The position numbers were made by a program, and so were the translations under genes. The notes beneath the pieces are model-generated. The model made no database searches, had not been told where the DNA came from, and saw only the letters and a list, made by a program, of their open reading frames with translations. Positions 18,327 to 28,277 of a stretch of 28,277 nt of DNA are shown piece by piece; the stretch's first letter is position 1, and the number at the start of each line of letters is the position of its first letter. Source of the DNA: Fonticula alba (lineage: Eukaryota; Opisthokonta; Rotosphaerida; Fonticulaceae); contig NW_009242971.1 in NCBI RefSeq assembly GCF_000388065.1, positions 448,130 through 476,406 on the forward strand, in the 5' to 3' direction.

Positions 18327-21300
18327 ATGTCCTCTTCCTTCCTCTCGCACTCGCACGCCTCGTCGGTGGATGTCACAATCCCGACTGTGCGGACCCGGAC
18401 GTCTGGGTCGACGGAGATCACGGTTCGTCCATGTCCATGCGCCTCCGCTGTGTCTCCGCGGACAAAGACCAGCCTTTCTCCCTGTCGCCCCGTCTACTAA
18501 CTCCATGCCCCCTCTGCCTCCCCCTACTCCCTCCCTCCTTCCCCCTCCCCCCCTCTCTCTCTCTCCCCCCCTCGTCCCTCCTGTGCATGTTGTCCCTCCC
18601 TCCACCTAGGTTTATGACATCGTGCTGAATGGCAACCTCTTCTGCTGTGCTCGTTTCAGCGACCTCCACCGCCTCTACCAACTGGTATGTGCTGGCATAT
18701 GCTCCTCTATCTGCCCCCCTCCCCCACCACCCCTCTGCGCCTGCTTTCTTTCACCCACTCTTGCTGATCATTTCCTTGCCTCTCCTCTTGTGGCAGGTTG
18801 AGACTCGCCTCCCCCCCAGTACACCCATCTTCCCACCTAAGCAGGTGGCTGCTTCTTCGCTAAAGATCAACCTCTTTTCCCTGTCTGGCTCGGACATTGA
18901 GCGGCGGCGGGCGCAGCTGGAGAGCTGGCTTCGTGTGGCCATTTTCTCCGCTCCGTCCCCAGCGGCTCCGGCCCTTTTCAACTCGCGCGACGTCCGCGCC
19001 TTCCTCTTCAGCGTGCGCCCTCTCTCCTCCTTTCTCTCTCCCTCTCTCCAATGCGACTAATCTCTCTTCCCCTCCCTTCCCCCCCCCCTGTCTCCCTGCC
19101 TCCCTCTCTCCCTCTCTCTCTCTCTCTCTCGCTCCCCCACCCCTGCGATGGCTTTCTCAGCTCCGGGACTCGTTCATCCGATCTTTGACCACCAGGCAGA
19201 TGGTGCACGCCGTGGTGCAGCTTCCCCAATGCGATGCCGAGACGACGGTGGAGAACCGGCCGATCATTCTGCGCACTGATATTGCCAGCACCTGTCGCCA
19301 TTTCACTCTCGGTGCCCTTGAGGCCCGGGACATGCCCTTTGGCCTGCTGGAGTGCATGTCCCTTTTCGTCGAGGGTCCCGACGGCTACGGTTCGTTTCTC
19401 ACTCCACCTCCCTTACTCCACCCCCATCCATTGTACTTACCTCTGTCCTTCCCTCTCCCCCCCCTCTCTCTCTCTCTCTCTCCCCTCTCCTCATACGTTT
19501 CTTCCTGCTTCTCTCCTTCCTCCCAAACAGAGTACAAGTTCCTCTCCGAGGACTATCCTCTCCTGTCGATGCTGGTCCCGGAAATTGGCTCGCAAAACCC
19601 GGTGGCCGCAGCAATCTACCTTGGGTCGCTGCCGGCGGACCAGCTGGCACAGCTCCTGCAGGGCGTAAGCGCACAGGCGGCATCCCTGCCCCTGGACCAG
19701 CGCTCCCCGCCCTTCACCCATCCCCTTCCCACTAGCGACACCGCCTCGACCAACGGTCTGAATGGGGCAGCATCTGCCGAGAGTGCCGAGCCACAGCCCA
19801 CTTTCAACCCACCGCTGACCATGCAGGACACCGGCTGGACGGAGCGTGTGCCGACCACCACGTCGGCCGAGCCGCAGCTTTCCTTCCAGCTCCGGCCGTG
19901 GCTTTTCTCTCCCGATGCCTCCTCGGACAAGTCCTTTGCCTTTGATGCTCTTGGCATGTTCCTCAATGACGAGCAGGCCGCGGCCATGCTTTTTGCCGAG
20001 GTACGCCCGAATCCCCCCCCCCCCCCTTCACTCCCACTCTTATGGAGTTTCTCTCCCTCTCTCTCTCTCTCCCTTCCCATCTCCCGTGGCTGGTCTGCTA
20101 CATACATCTGCCGGCCTCCTATGACTCACCCCACTTCTCTGTCCCCTTCCCACGCACGATCTCCCGGTCGCCGACCACCTCACAGACCCAGAACAAGATC
20201 CAAACCGGTGTGATTCCACCTCTCTCCGCCGAGATGCGCCGCAAGCTGATGCGCCTGCCGCGTGAGAATTTCACGCTTTACATTACCTCGGTGTGTTCTC
20301 CCTCTGCACCAGGTTCCCTCCTTTCCTCTGGCCACTTCGCCCCGCAATGCCTCCCCCTCTTTCTCTTTCTCTCTCTCCCCCTCTCCCTCCCTCTCACACG
20401 CATTCGCACACATCCGACCACCTGGGCATATCTCTTCCTCCTTCGGTTGGCCATCACGACCATGAGCACAGTACCTCGAGGAGCTCTCCCAAATGGCCGG
20501 CTTTTACAATCTCCTTATCCCCAACTGCAGTACCAATTGGTTCCCCTCCCAGGAGGTAGTCTCGACACTCACCAAGCCCGTGGACTCGGTGGATACAGGC
20601 ATGGAGTTCCGCTGTAATGTCATTATTGGACTGGCCGGCTTTTATTTGGAGCCGATCGTGGATCCGGAGCAGACGGCACCGGGGAGCCCTGGGGCCACCA
20701 CGCCGCCCGGGCCTCTGCCCACCTTCCACATTGAGTGGAACCGACTGAAGTCCTGGTCTTCGCACTTTGCCAAGAGCCGTCTCGGACTGGAGTACATCCC
20801 CCCGGCCTTTGGAATGCCCACCTATGACTTCATCCCGCCGAGCCAGAAGCAGATGCACATTTGCCTGCAGACATCGCAGGTTTGTCTCCTCCGCATCAAA
20901 TTGCCGTTCTGTCCACCGCCTCCCTTCCTCCCCCCTTCCCCCCTCTTCCTCTCCTTCTCGCTGTCCCCCATCCATCCATCTAACACCCTTCTCTCCTCTT
21001 CCGTCGCCCTGCTGCACATCGACCCCCGGTTCGCCACCCTCCTCTCTCCTCCCGACAAAACGACAGCATACGTCTCTCGTGTCGGCGCTGCACACGGTGG
21101 TGGCCATTCTCCAGCGCCGCATCAAGCTGTCCTCCACGTCGAACTTGTCGGCTCTGACTCGGCAGCCTTCAATCTCTTCGTCGTCCACCTCGTCTCACAA
21201 GCAGCGGCGACTCTTCTCCCGGAGGTCGAGCACCAGCTCCTCCAATAGTGCTGGCAGTGGCTCGCTCTCCTGGCTGCCTAACCGCTTCAGCTCCATGCTA

Positions 21301-21653
21301 TCCTTCAGCTCATCAAGCCCCGGGTCGCCAGCTGGCCGCGGGACCGCCCCCGCCGCCGGCGGCCAGGGGAGCACCATCAGCATTGGCGGCACGTCGCTGG
21401 CCGACACCATCTCCGTGAGTGTGCGTTTTTGTGCCTGTGTCCACCTTTGTCCCGATCTCCCATGCCTGTGCTTCATTTCATGCCTTGCTCCTGCGCTTGG
21501 TTCGACGTCTGACCCTCCTCCTTCTCTGATTGTCCTCGCCCCCCCCCCCCCCCCCCTCGCCCTCGCGCAATCCCATCCCATCCTGTGGCCAATCATTTCC
21601 TCCCTGCAATCTCCCAGTCGACTGCCGAGGATCGTTACGACTCCCAGCTCTGA
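18327..21653 (+). CDS. SNX17: SNX17-like sorting nexin (PX-FERM family)
   Basis: SNX17 binds PI3P on early endosomes through its PX domain, binds NPxY-type cargo tails through its FERM-like module, and recycles them with the Retriever/Commander complex. Nine exons give 660 residues: 18327-18422, 18610-18684, 18797-19012, 19161-19389, 19531-20000, 20186-20290, 20472-20879, 21067-21414 and 21618-21653 (TGA). The PX domain (about 33-129) shows VYDIVLNGNLFCCARFSDL, then FPPKQ and DIERRRAQLESWL, keeping the basic residues used for PI3P. The FERM-like part (about 135-545) shows FGLLECMSLFVEGPDGYEYK, LMRLPRENF, YLEELSQMAGFYNLLIPNC, LKSW (aligned by eye with human W321 near the cargo site) and MHICLQTSQ. 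Residues about 235-300 are a Ser/Ala/Pro-rich insertion absent from human SNX17. A Ser/Arg-rich tail follows, ending EDRYDSQL; the terminal Leu matches the human DEDL end that engages Retriever. No PDZ domain, so not SNX27; SNX31 is the alternative name. Intron 4 (141 bp) is in frame and stop-free. Confidence 0.87.
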
Positions 21654-22576
21654 CGTCCAAGCGTCAGCCAGAGGAAAAGCGCAAGGAGACATGCCATTCT
21701 GCCAGGCACTTCGTGTGACATGCTGCCCCGGAGTGCCTCTCCTCTTCCGACCCTCTCCCCTCCCTATCTACGCTGCGCTTCCTCAGCACCACACCGTGAC
21801 CCGCGTTTGTGGTGATAATAAAAATGTTTACACATTTGTTGGGCGTTTTCCTTCCATGCCAGCGACGTGGGCTCTCCTCTCTCCTGCGCCTCTGCCGAGC
21901 TCCCCCCCCCCGCTCCCCTTTGCGTCGGCCCCGAGGCGCGGGAAAGGGGCCGAAAGGGTGAGGAAGCAACGCTCGCTCGCTCGTGCCTGGCGCGCCCCCC
22001 GGAGGATGGTTTTTCGGTTGGCTGAGATGTGATCGTGGGGAGAGCAAGTGGCGTTGGCACTTGGGGTGTCCTGTTGGCGAGGCACTTGCGAGCCTCTAAC
22101 GCATATCCAACCGACCGCGATTGTCGGGCTCCCGGGTGAGATGTCTTTGTCCCGGCCGGCTTCCATGAGGCGGATACGTCCATGCGTAAAGGAGCTTGTG
22201 AATGGGGGCGTACATACGCACGGCGTGGGGAGACCCTGGCCTATCTGTTCTTTTCTCTGTCGCCCTCCCGTTCGAAGCCGAGCACCTGGCACCTTTTCCT
22301 TCTGCCGCTTTCTGGCATTTAGGCAACCATGACCGGACGTTTGCCAGCTCCCCTGATACACCTGACACACAGCCCTCCCTCCCTCCCTCCTCTCCCTCCC
22401 TCTCTCTCTCTCTCTCTCTCTCTTTCCTCACGCCCTCGCCTGTATTTTCCCCCTTCGGACCGCCAGCTAGCCCATCCTGAGCCTCCCTCCTCAGTCATCC
22501 CCCCGCCTGTCTTTCCTTCCCCCCTCTCGGCCCTTCCCTCCCTCTCGCTGTACCTCCCCCTGCTCTCGTGCGGTCC
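21654..22576. other. Spacer between SNX17-like gene and cyclophilin
   Basis: The two genes are in tandem on the + strand. The first 170 bp hold the 3' end of the sorting nexin transcript. From about 22370 the strand becomes strongly pyrimidine-rich (CCCT repeats, then CT repeats at about 22391-22424), which could be the cyclophilin leader or a 5'-UTR intron. An ATG at 22329 in good context opens a frame through this pyrimidine tract, but that frame does not join the cyclophilin reading frame. Confidence 0.5.
21817..21822 (+). terminator. Candidate polyadenylation signal of the SNX17-like gene
   Basis: AATAAA lies 164 bases after the TGA, in a locally AT-rich patch and followed by T/G-rich sequence, as expected of a cleavage and polyadenylation site. 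The other five genes show no AATAAA at a similar distance. Confidence 0.5.
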
Positions 22577-24131
22577 ATGTCCCTGCCGGACAGCTCCTCC
22601 GGCCAGCAGGCCGTGGCCATTGACCCGAACAATGTCTTCTGCTTTCTAGATCTCGCGGTGGGCGACAAGTCCAGTATGTACAATTCACAAAGCCTTCTCA
22701 CACCTCCTCCCCCCCCCTCTCTCTCTCTCTCTCTTCCACCCCGACACTTACCCCAATTGCACCCCCCTCTCTCGATCACTACCCTAAACTAGTGGGTCGC
22801 ATCATTATCGAACTCTTCCGCGATACCCCCCTGGCGACGGAAAACTTCCGGGCACTGTGCACCGGCGAGAAGGGCGCCCCGCTACACTATGCAGGGGTGC
22901 CGCTCCATCGGATTATCCCGCACTTTATGATCCAGGGAGGTGACGTGACAAGCCGCGATGGCCGTGGCCTGGCTTCCATCTACGGCGAGCCGTATGTGGC
23001 CGACCCGGCGGGGTTGGCACGGCGGCATGATCAGGCCGGCTTGTTGTCATTGGCCAACCGGGGGGACCCCAATCGGAATGGGTCCCAATTTTTCATCACC
23101 CTGGCCGCGTGCCCACACCTCGACGGCAAGCATTGCATCTTCGGTCGAGTTATCGGCGCGGACGGCCTGGCCACGCTTCGACGCCTGGTGGCTGGCGTGA
23201 CCACCGACGAGAAGGACCGGCCGTTGGAGCGGGTGTTCATCGCGCGTTCCGGCGAGCTGGCCTTCAAGAAGTCGCATGCCTCGGGCGCTGACGATGCACA
23301 GGCGGGCGACATGTCATCGCGCGATGAGCGCCGTCGAAAGCGTCGGCGTCGGAGCAGTCGCAGTTCAGCCGACGATGAGGATGACTCGAGCAGCCGTCGT
23401 CGTCGGCGGCGTCGCCGCTCTGATGGCGATCGCAGTCGTCGTCGGCGACGTCGGCGTGATGACTCGCGCTCTCGCTCGCGCTCTCGTTCGCACTCGGATT
23501 CGCGCTCGCGCTCGCGTTCGCGTTCGCATTCGCCCTCGGTCTCCCGTTCGCCGGTTGACAGGCGCCCTCGAGCTCCCCTGCCGCCGATTGACCGCCATCG
23601 CTCGCCATCCCCCTCGCGCTCGGCCACTGGTGCCAGCAGCCGCCCGGGCAGTGTCAGCCCCGCGCCTCGGGATCGGTCGCAGTCTCCGGCACGCTCGCTG
23701 TCGCCGGCAAGTCGGTTCAGCATGCCTGGCGAGCGCCTTTCCCGGCGGGATCGCTTCGAAGAGCGCCAGCGTCAGGCATCTCTGTCGTATGAACGCGGCC
23801 GTGGCCACAGCGGCAGCATCGGCTCCAGGCACTCGACTTCGCGTGGTGACCAAGAGACGCCCCGCACGCGCATCAACACCTCATCTGACACCCGGCCCAC
23901 CCATGATGATGGCGGTCGTGGCGACAATGTGTCTTACCGGCGTGAATATGACAGCGAGCATCGGGCCCGGCTACAGCAAGCCCGCGCCGAGGGCCGTTAT
24001 CCTAGATCCCTCCAGCGTGCGGTCGGCCGGCTGGGTAGCGATCGCCTGACCACATCTTCCTCTGGCGCGCCCACTGGGCGGATCTACAAGGGCCGTGGTA
24101 CCATGGTGCGCCATGGCCTTCTGTGTCTGTC

Positions 24132-24184
<53 letters not shown>

Positions 24185-24302
24185 CCACCCACACACCCAC
24201 ACACGCCCACACCCCTCCCCCTTCCCGGCCCTCCTCTTTGCATCGCTCTTCCCCACGGCACAACGCGTGTAGCGCTTCGTCACCCCGCCGAAGTACCGGT
24301 AG
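22577..24302 (+). CDS. PPIG: Nuclear RS-domain cyclophilin (PPIG/NKTR type peptidyl-prolyl isomerase)
   Basis: Cyclophilins catalyse cis-trans isomerisation of X-Pro bonds; those with an Arg/Ser tail sit in nuclear speckles with splicing factors. Three exons give 479 residues: 22577-22673, 22793-24105 and 24273-24302 (TAG). The PPIase domain (about 20-187) keeps IIIELFRDTPLATENFRALC, CTGEKG, LHRIIPHFMIQGGD, SLANRG, NGSQFFIT and HLDGKHCIFG. Residues equivalent to cyclophilin A R55, F60, Q63, F113 and H126 are present (R72, F77, Q80, F133, H146). The position of CypA W121 is H141, as in human PPIG and NKTR, so tight cyclosporin binding is not expected. Residues about 207-350 are an RS domain with SRSRSRS runs and SP dipeptides, followed by a charged linker; exon 3 adds RFVTPPKYR after KGRGTM, an ending like that of other RS cyclophilins. 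The first joint makes KSM-GRIIIEL (A|TG across the intron). The gene name marks the family only. Confidence 0.92.
23461..23550 (+). repeat. Degenerate TCGCGC-type repeat coding the RS domain
   Basis: Imperfect hexanucleotide units (CGCTCG/CGTTCG/TCTCGC) encode alternating Arg and Ser in the cyclophilin. The unit has probably grown by slippage while keeping frame. Confidence 0.75.
24136..24200 (+). repeat. (TC)n-(AC)n compound microsatellite in cyclophilin intron 2
   Basis: About twenty TC units run into AC and CACC repeats and occupy the centre of intron 2 (24106-24272), on the sense strand, forming an extreme pyrimidine tract far upstream of the acceptor. Confidence 0.9.
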
Positions 24303-27300
24303 GGAATGTAGTGCGATGTATTCTCCACACCTTTCTTCCTGCATGCGCTGATGGCGGCGTCACACTCGGCCCGGCATTGCACGCATGGCCACCTCTCCCA
24401 CCGCCTTGCCTTCTCTGTTCAGCCTTCCCCTCAGGGGGGGGGGGGGGGAGAGGGTCCGACAATACGGGAATTGTCGCCCCTCCCTCTTCCGCTGGAATCC
24501 CCTTTCTTGCCTTTTCCTGCGAACTCCGCCCCCCCCCCCCCCCCCTCGCCGAGGGCCAGAGGACCAGTCTATGCTGGCGGGACCGCGTACGCCCGATCGG
24601 CCCACACACCACCCCGCCCTGGTCGTCAGGCTGCGGCTTGTGTCCTGCCCCGCCGGGCGTCCGGCGCCACCCGGCCCATGCGTGGGCACTCAACTCAGTG
24701 ATCATTCACTTAATAGACACGTAGAGACTGTTCCTTTGGCGCAAGATCCCCAGTCCGTCAGTGGGCCTACCACCTGAGTTACGAGTCGTACGCGGCGAGA
24801 CCTCGCCGGTGGGTTTGGCATTCTAAGTAGCATTCCTCTTGGGAGACGTGCGGAGGAGGCAGCACAGTGCGGGCGGCCACCGAGCTCGAGAACGGTGCAC
24901 GCGCCCGACGATGGAGGGGAGACAGTCCAGTGGGCGGGCCTGGTTAGGGAGTCCTCAGATTTGCCCCTCTCAACCAAAGCCCAAAGTCTATTAGCGGGTC
25001 CCGCCGGGGAGTCTCCCGAGAGCGAAGACCCAGGGCAACTATGTGTCAAAGAGCATGCGAGAGCAACACCGAAGCACCGCCGGCGGACGGCTGTTCTAGG
25101 GGGCCCTTTTCAAGCATGGGAGGTTCTTTCTCTTTTACTTACACCGACCTGGCCTTAACCCGTGAGAGCACCACACGCCCCATGGTAATCATGTGCATAT
25201 CATCCACTCCACGGGCCCCAGCCGGGCCTGCGGATGGCTGCATTAATCGCCGTCCTTCGGTGACTGGGCCTCGGACTTGGGGGAGGAAGGATATGGCCTA
25301 GCTGCCCGGTGCAGGGGACGGGTGGGGGGCCTCGGGCCGAGGGGGAACTCCCTCCCCCCCTCCCCCCACAAAAAGTGCCAGGTGGGGGCGGCGAAGGGAT
25401 GTGCTGGGGAGGGGGGGTAGCAGGGCGCTTAGGGTGTGTGTGTGTGTGTCAACGCCAATCCGGCCGAGGCGGCGCGCGGAGGGGGGGGGGGGGGGGGGGA
25501 TGGCGGCGGGGGGAACGCGTTTGAGTTGTACCCCTGAGCTCAGGAAAAAGTACCCCGTTCTCGTGGCCGTGCGGGAGGAACATTTTCCCAGGCCCCAACA
25601 CTCGCTCAGTTTCCGGACTCCCGCCCCTTCCCTTGCGGTGCTCATGCGCAGGGACCCAACAGCGCCCGGGGGCCGTCTTGTTACCCTTGGAATGCTCTGC
25701 CCCCCACGAAAAAGCGCAAGAGACTGCTCCGGGGGCAGGGGAGTGCTCTCAAACTTGCCCTGTTGCCTCCCGCCCCCCTCCTCCGCGGCGGCAGAGGAAT
25801 GTGGCTGGAGCACCTTCAGCGGGGGGCGATGCCGCCGCGGGCGCAACGGTCTCTCGTGCCTCCCTCGACTTTGGGGGCGAGCGGGCCGGGGGGCAGGAGG
25901 CGGAGGGGGGGGGGGGGGGGGGTCGCTGCTCAGTCAAAGCAGGATGGGCTCACCGGTCTCTCCTTCAAACAAAGTAGACCAGTAGCTGCTGGTGTGCATG
26001 TGTGTCTGTGTGTGTGCGTTTGTGGGCTGGGAGCAGGCCATCCCTTGGCCTGTTGTGTGTGCGCATGTATCCGGCGAGGGGGCCCGAGGCCACAGGCGTG
26101 GTGCCCCTCACGCCTTCGAGCACTTGGGCGGCTGCCCTGATGTCGCTCGCCGGTGCGGGCCGGCGACGTGTTTCCGCCGCCTGGCGGGGGTGCGCAAGCA
26201 TGCGTTGGGTATATTCCGATGGGACCGGGGAACGCCCTGGCTTCCGGCTGCTCTGCTCGTCCACGCTCCCGTGGCCCCGGGCTCGAGACTGTCCGCCGTG
26301 AGGCGCCCCCCCTCCCACCAAACCCCGGTCATAATGAGCCACACTCCCATGCCGGCCCCCCCCCCCGCCTCCCCCCCGTCTGCTACAACGGCGGGCCACC
26401 TGCCCGTGGAGGTGGCTGATCATCCGCGCCCCTGCGGGCGAGACAGGGCAACAACACCTTCGCTCAGTTTTCCCCCCCGGACAGGGGGGCGGCCCTGTGC
26501 CACGAAATAAGTACCGGCATCCTGGCCTTCTCTTGGCGGCATGCGCAGCGGGCCGCCCCCTCCTCCCGAGGCCGATGATACGTTCTCCGGCGACCTCGGG
26601 CGGGCACGAGGGGGGGGGGACGGCATGAACAGGCAGGAGTAGGCCGCAAAAAGGCAGCGAGCAGCTCCCTGCGGAAGGGGAGGACAGTCGACACAGGCAG
26701 GCAGGGCCGCCTGGGGCAACATCCACAGAGGACAGACAGGCACGCAGCTCCCGCCTTTCTGAAGGCCAGCAAGACCCGGGGACAGGCCCACAGCCCCCGT
26801 GCATTGGAGGCTCCTCCCCGCACCTCTCTCTCTCTCTGTCTCTCCCCGTCTCGGTCCCCCTGGCGCGGCTAGTGGGGGCTGCCCCCGGCAGAGCCCCGAT
26901 CGTCAGACTCGGCTGCTCCGTTGCCCGCGCGGAGGAATGCCCACCTCTGCTAAGGCCTCCACAATGTGTTGCCCTACCACTGTCCGCCGCATTGCTGGCC
27001 AAAATTACTTGTCCCGGGGGGAGGGGCGGTGTTGGGCGCGCCCCCGCCTTCCCCCCCCCCCCCTGGCCGTCCTCTGTGTAATTATTGTTTTAAAGCTGCA
27101 ACCTCCTGCATAGGACGCCTTCCTGCACTCGCCCGGGTCTTCCGAGTTCCCGGGGACCGGGGGGGCGGGGCGGCACGATCGTCCGCCCGGGTTCGATCAG
27201 TCCCCCCCCCCCCGGCCCGGCCCGGCCCCTCATCCCGGAGGGCGAAAGGGGTCCCCGCCCTGAGGAGCACCACCGGTCCCTGTATTCAAAATGGATGCTC

Positions 27301-28277
27301 GTCTCGGTCGGGGTGAGGTACGCGGGCAGGGGCGGAGGCGGCCGTCCTGTTGTTCTATCCCCCCCCCCTGCGCCCTGTAGCCTCCCTCCGGCTCAAATAG
27401 CTGACCACACGGGGAGGGGGCCCCAGCCCATGGCTGGTGGGAAGCGGACACTGCGTGCCCCCCCCCCCCCCCCGGCGCCCGGTTGCAGAGTCTCGGGCAT
27501 CGGGAAAACAATCGCAGTTGATCCTCCCACTCCTTGCCCGGCCCCTCTTACCGGGCCTGCTCGCCGTTGCTGCTCTCCAGCGGCCGGCAGGCCAGGCGGA
27601 AGGGCGGAGGGGGCAAGGCTGGCGGTGTAGGCGGCGGCGCCCTTCCGCGCTCGTCGGCCTCCCCGGCCGCCTGGTGGTGTTGATGCGAGGGGTCCCCACA
27701 CCGCACGCCTTGTGGCGAACAGCCAGGGGGCCCCGGGCACCGCCCCGCGGGAGGATGGCGCGCGCCGGTCTCGCCCCATTTCCCCCTTTCCCCCGGCTCT
27801 GGTCGACCGACCATCGGCTGGGTAAGGGAGAGAGAGGGCAGGGGCGCCGGAGCTGCCCCGGACAGGGGCGCGCTTCTCCCCCTGCCCCCCGGCGCGTTGG
27901 CTGAGGGGACACAGAGCGGGTTGGGCAGGGGTCGCTTGACTGTAACAGGCGGAAGGGTAAGCAAGCAAAGGAGTGTATGAAAGGGGGAGTGGTACGGGTT
28001 TAGTGTGTGTGTGTGTGTGAGGCGGGCGGGGGGGCGCATGGATGTAAATGTGTGTGCTGTGTATGCTGGGTGTGAGTATGCGGGCGCCGGGTGCGGGGGA
28101 TATATGGGCATTTGGCTGAAAGTACGTGGCGGCGCAGCGCAGGGCGCCGGCCGGCCAAGCGCCGGCGCAGGCATCTCCGCCCGCCGCGGTGGTGCGAGCT
28201 GTCTCTGGACTGCGAGCTGGACACTTTTCTGATCGGGTGCACGACCCTTGAGCGCGCCGCTCGCGCCACACTAAGCC
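24303..28277. other. Distal 4 kb with no recognised gene
   Basis: After the cyclophilin stop no open frame resembles a known protein. G or C runs occur throughout (for example 25481-25499, 25905-25922 and about 27459-27474), with GT repeats at 25434-25449 and 28003-28019. The part from about 24690 to 25300 differs: mixed composition, few simple repeats and no long open frame. It could be regulatory or carry a non-coding RNA, but I found no tRNA, 5S, U1, U2, U4, U5 or U6 signature that held up. From 25300 on, open frames translate to low-complexity Gly/Pro/Arg/Ser sequence. Confidence 0.5.

Noticed and set aside
22329-22649. ATG at 22329 as start of the cyclophilin
   Set aside because: Its frame runs through CT repeats and stops in another frame before the PPIase fold; the ATG at 22577 is in frame with FCFLDL.
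24730-24815. tRNA-like string on the minus strand (ACTCAGGTGGTAG)
   Set aside because: It resembles an A box, but there is no B box (GGTTCGANNC) at the right distance, the anticodon stem is imperfect and no T33 is present.
25130-25160. ACTTAC followed by CCTGG as a U1 snRNA 5' end
   Set aside because: The ACTTACCTGG core is interrupted and nothing downstream matches U1 stems or an Sm site.
25965-27002. Minus-strand open frame of 345 codons
   Set aside because: Composition is Gly/Arg/Pro/Ser low complexity with HTHTDTHAH from a GT repeat; typical chance frame in GC-rich DNA.
27175-27200. GGTTCGATC as a tRNA B box
   Set aside because: No A box upstream and no cloverleaf can be drawn; probably coincidental.

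Overview
The window is nuclear DNA from a GC-rich, intron-rich eukaryote. Every gene I can identify is a conserved eukaryotic housekeeping or trafficking gene, broken by short introns (about 75-300 bp, one longer) that begin GT and end AG. I see no bacterial operons, CRISPR array, prophage or bacterial-type mobile element. SNX17-type and TAPT1-type proteins together with compact introns suit a unicellular eukaryote, possibly on the opisthokont side (a GC-rich nucleariid such as Fonticula would fit). That placement is inference and weak.

Layout: 1-3394 has no recognised gene; a 328-codon open frame (1795-2781) and other protein-like blocks in different frames lie on the + strand. Next come RNA polymerase II subunit RPB9 (-, 3395-3887, 2 exons) and ribosomal protein eukaryotic L5/uL18 (-, 5952-7181, 3 exons). 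A 2.3 kb spacer separates L5 from the divergent ribosomal protein L14/eL14 (+, 9514-10879, 3 exons). TAPT1-family membrane protein (-, 12216-14632, 9 exons) converges on L14. A 3.7 kb spacer rich in G runs holds an apparent Illumina adapter and leads to an SNX17-like sorting nexin (+, 18327-21653, 9 exons) and a nuclear RS-domain cyclophilin of the PPIG/NKTR kind (+, 22577-24302, 3 exons). The last 4 kb (24303-28277) shows no recognisable gene.

The genes do not form a pathway: transcription (RPB9), translation (L5, L14), splicing-associated folding (cyclophilin), ER/ciliary membrane biology (TAPT1) and endosomal recycling (SNX17). All six could be rebuilt exon by exon with consistent phases, and the proteins come out at or near family length (125, 295, 134, 500, 660 and 479 residues).

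The main points for a second look are the assembly artefact near 15.3 kb, the unusual 5' splice-site consensus (pyrimidine at +4 in 22 of 23 introns), first coding exons that consist of the ATG alone in two ribosomal protein genes, a 19-bp GC hairpin inside the L14 intron, a two-residue expansion of the first zinc knuckle of RPB9, and an SNX17 homologue that keeps a C-terminal leucine. I did not find a convincing previously undescribed multi-gene system.
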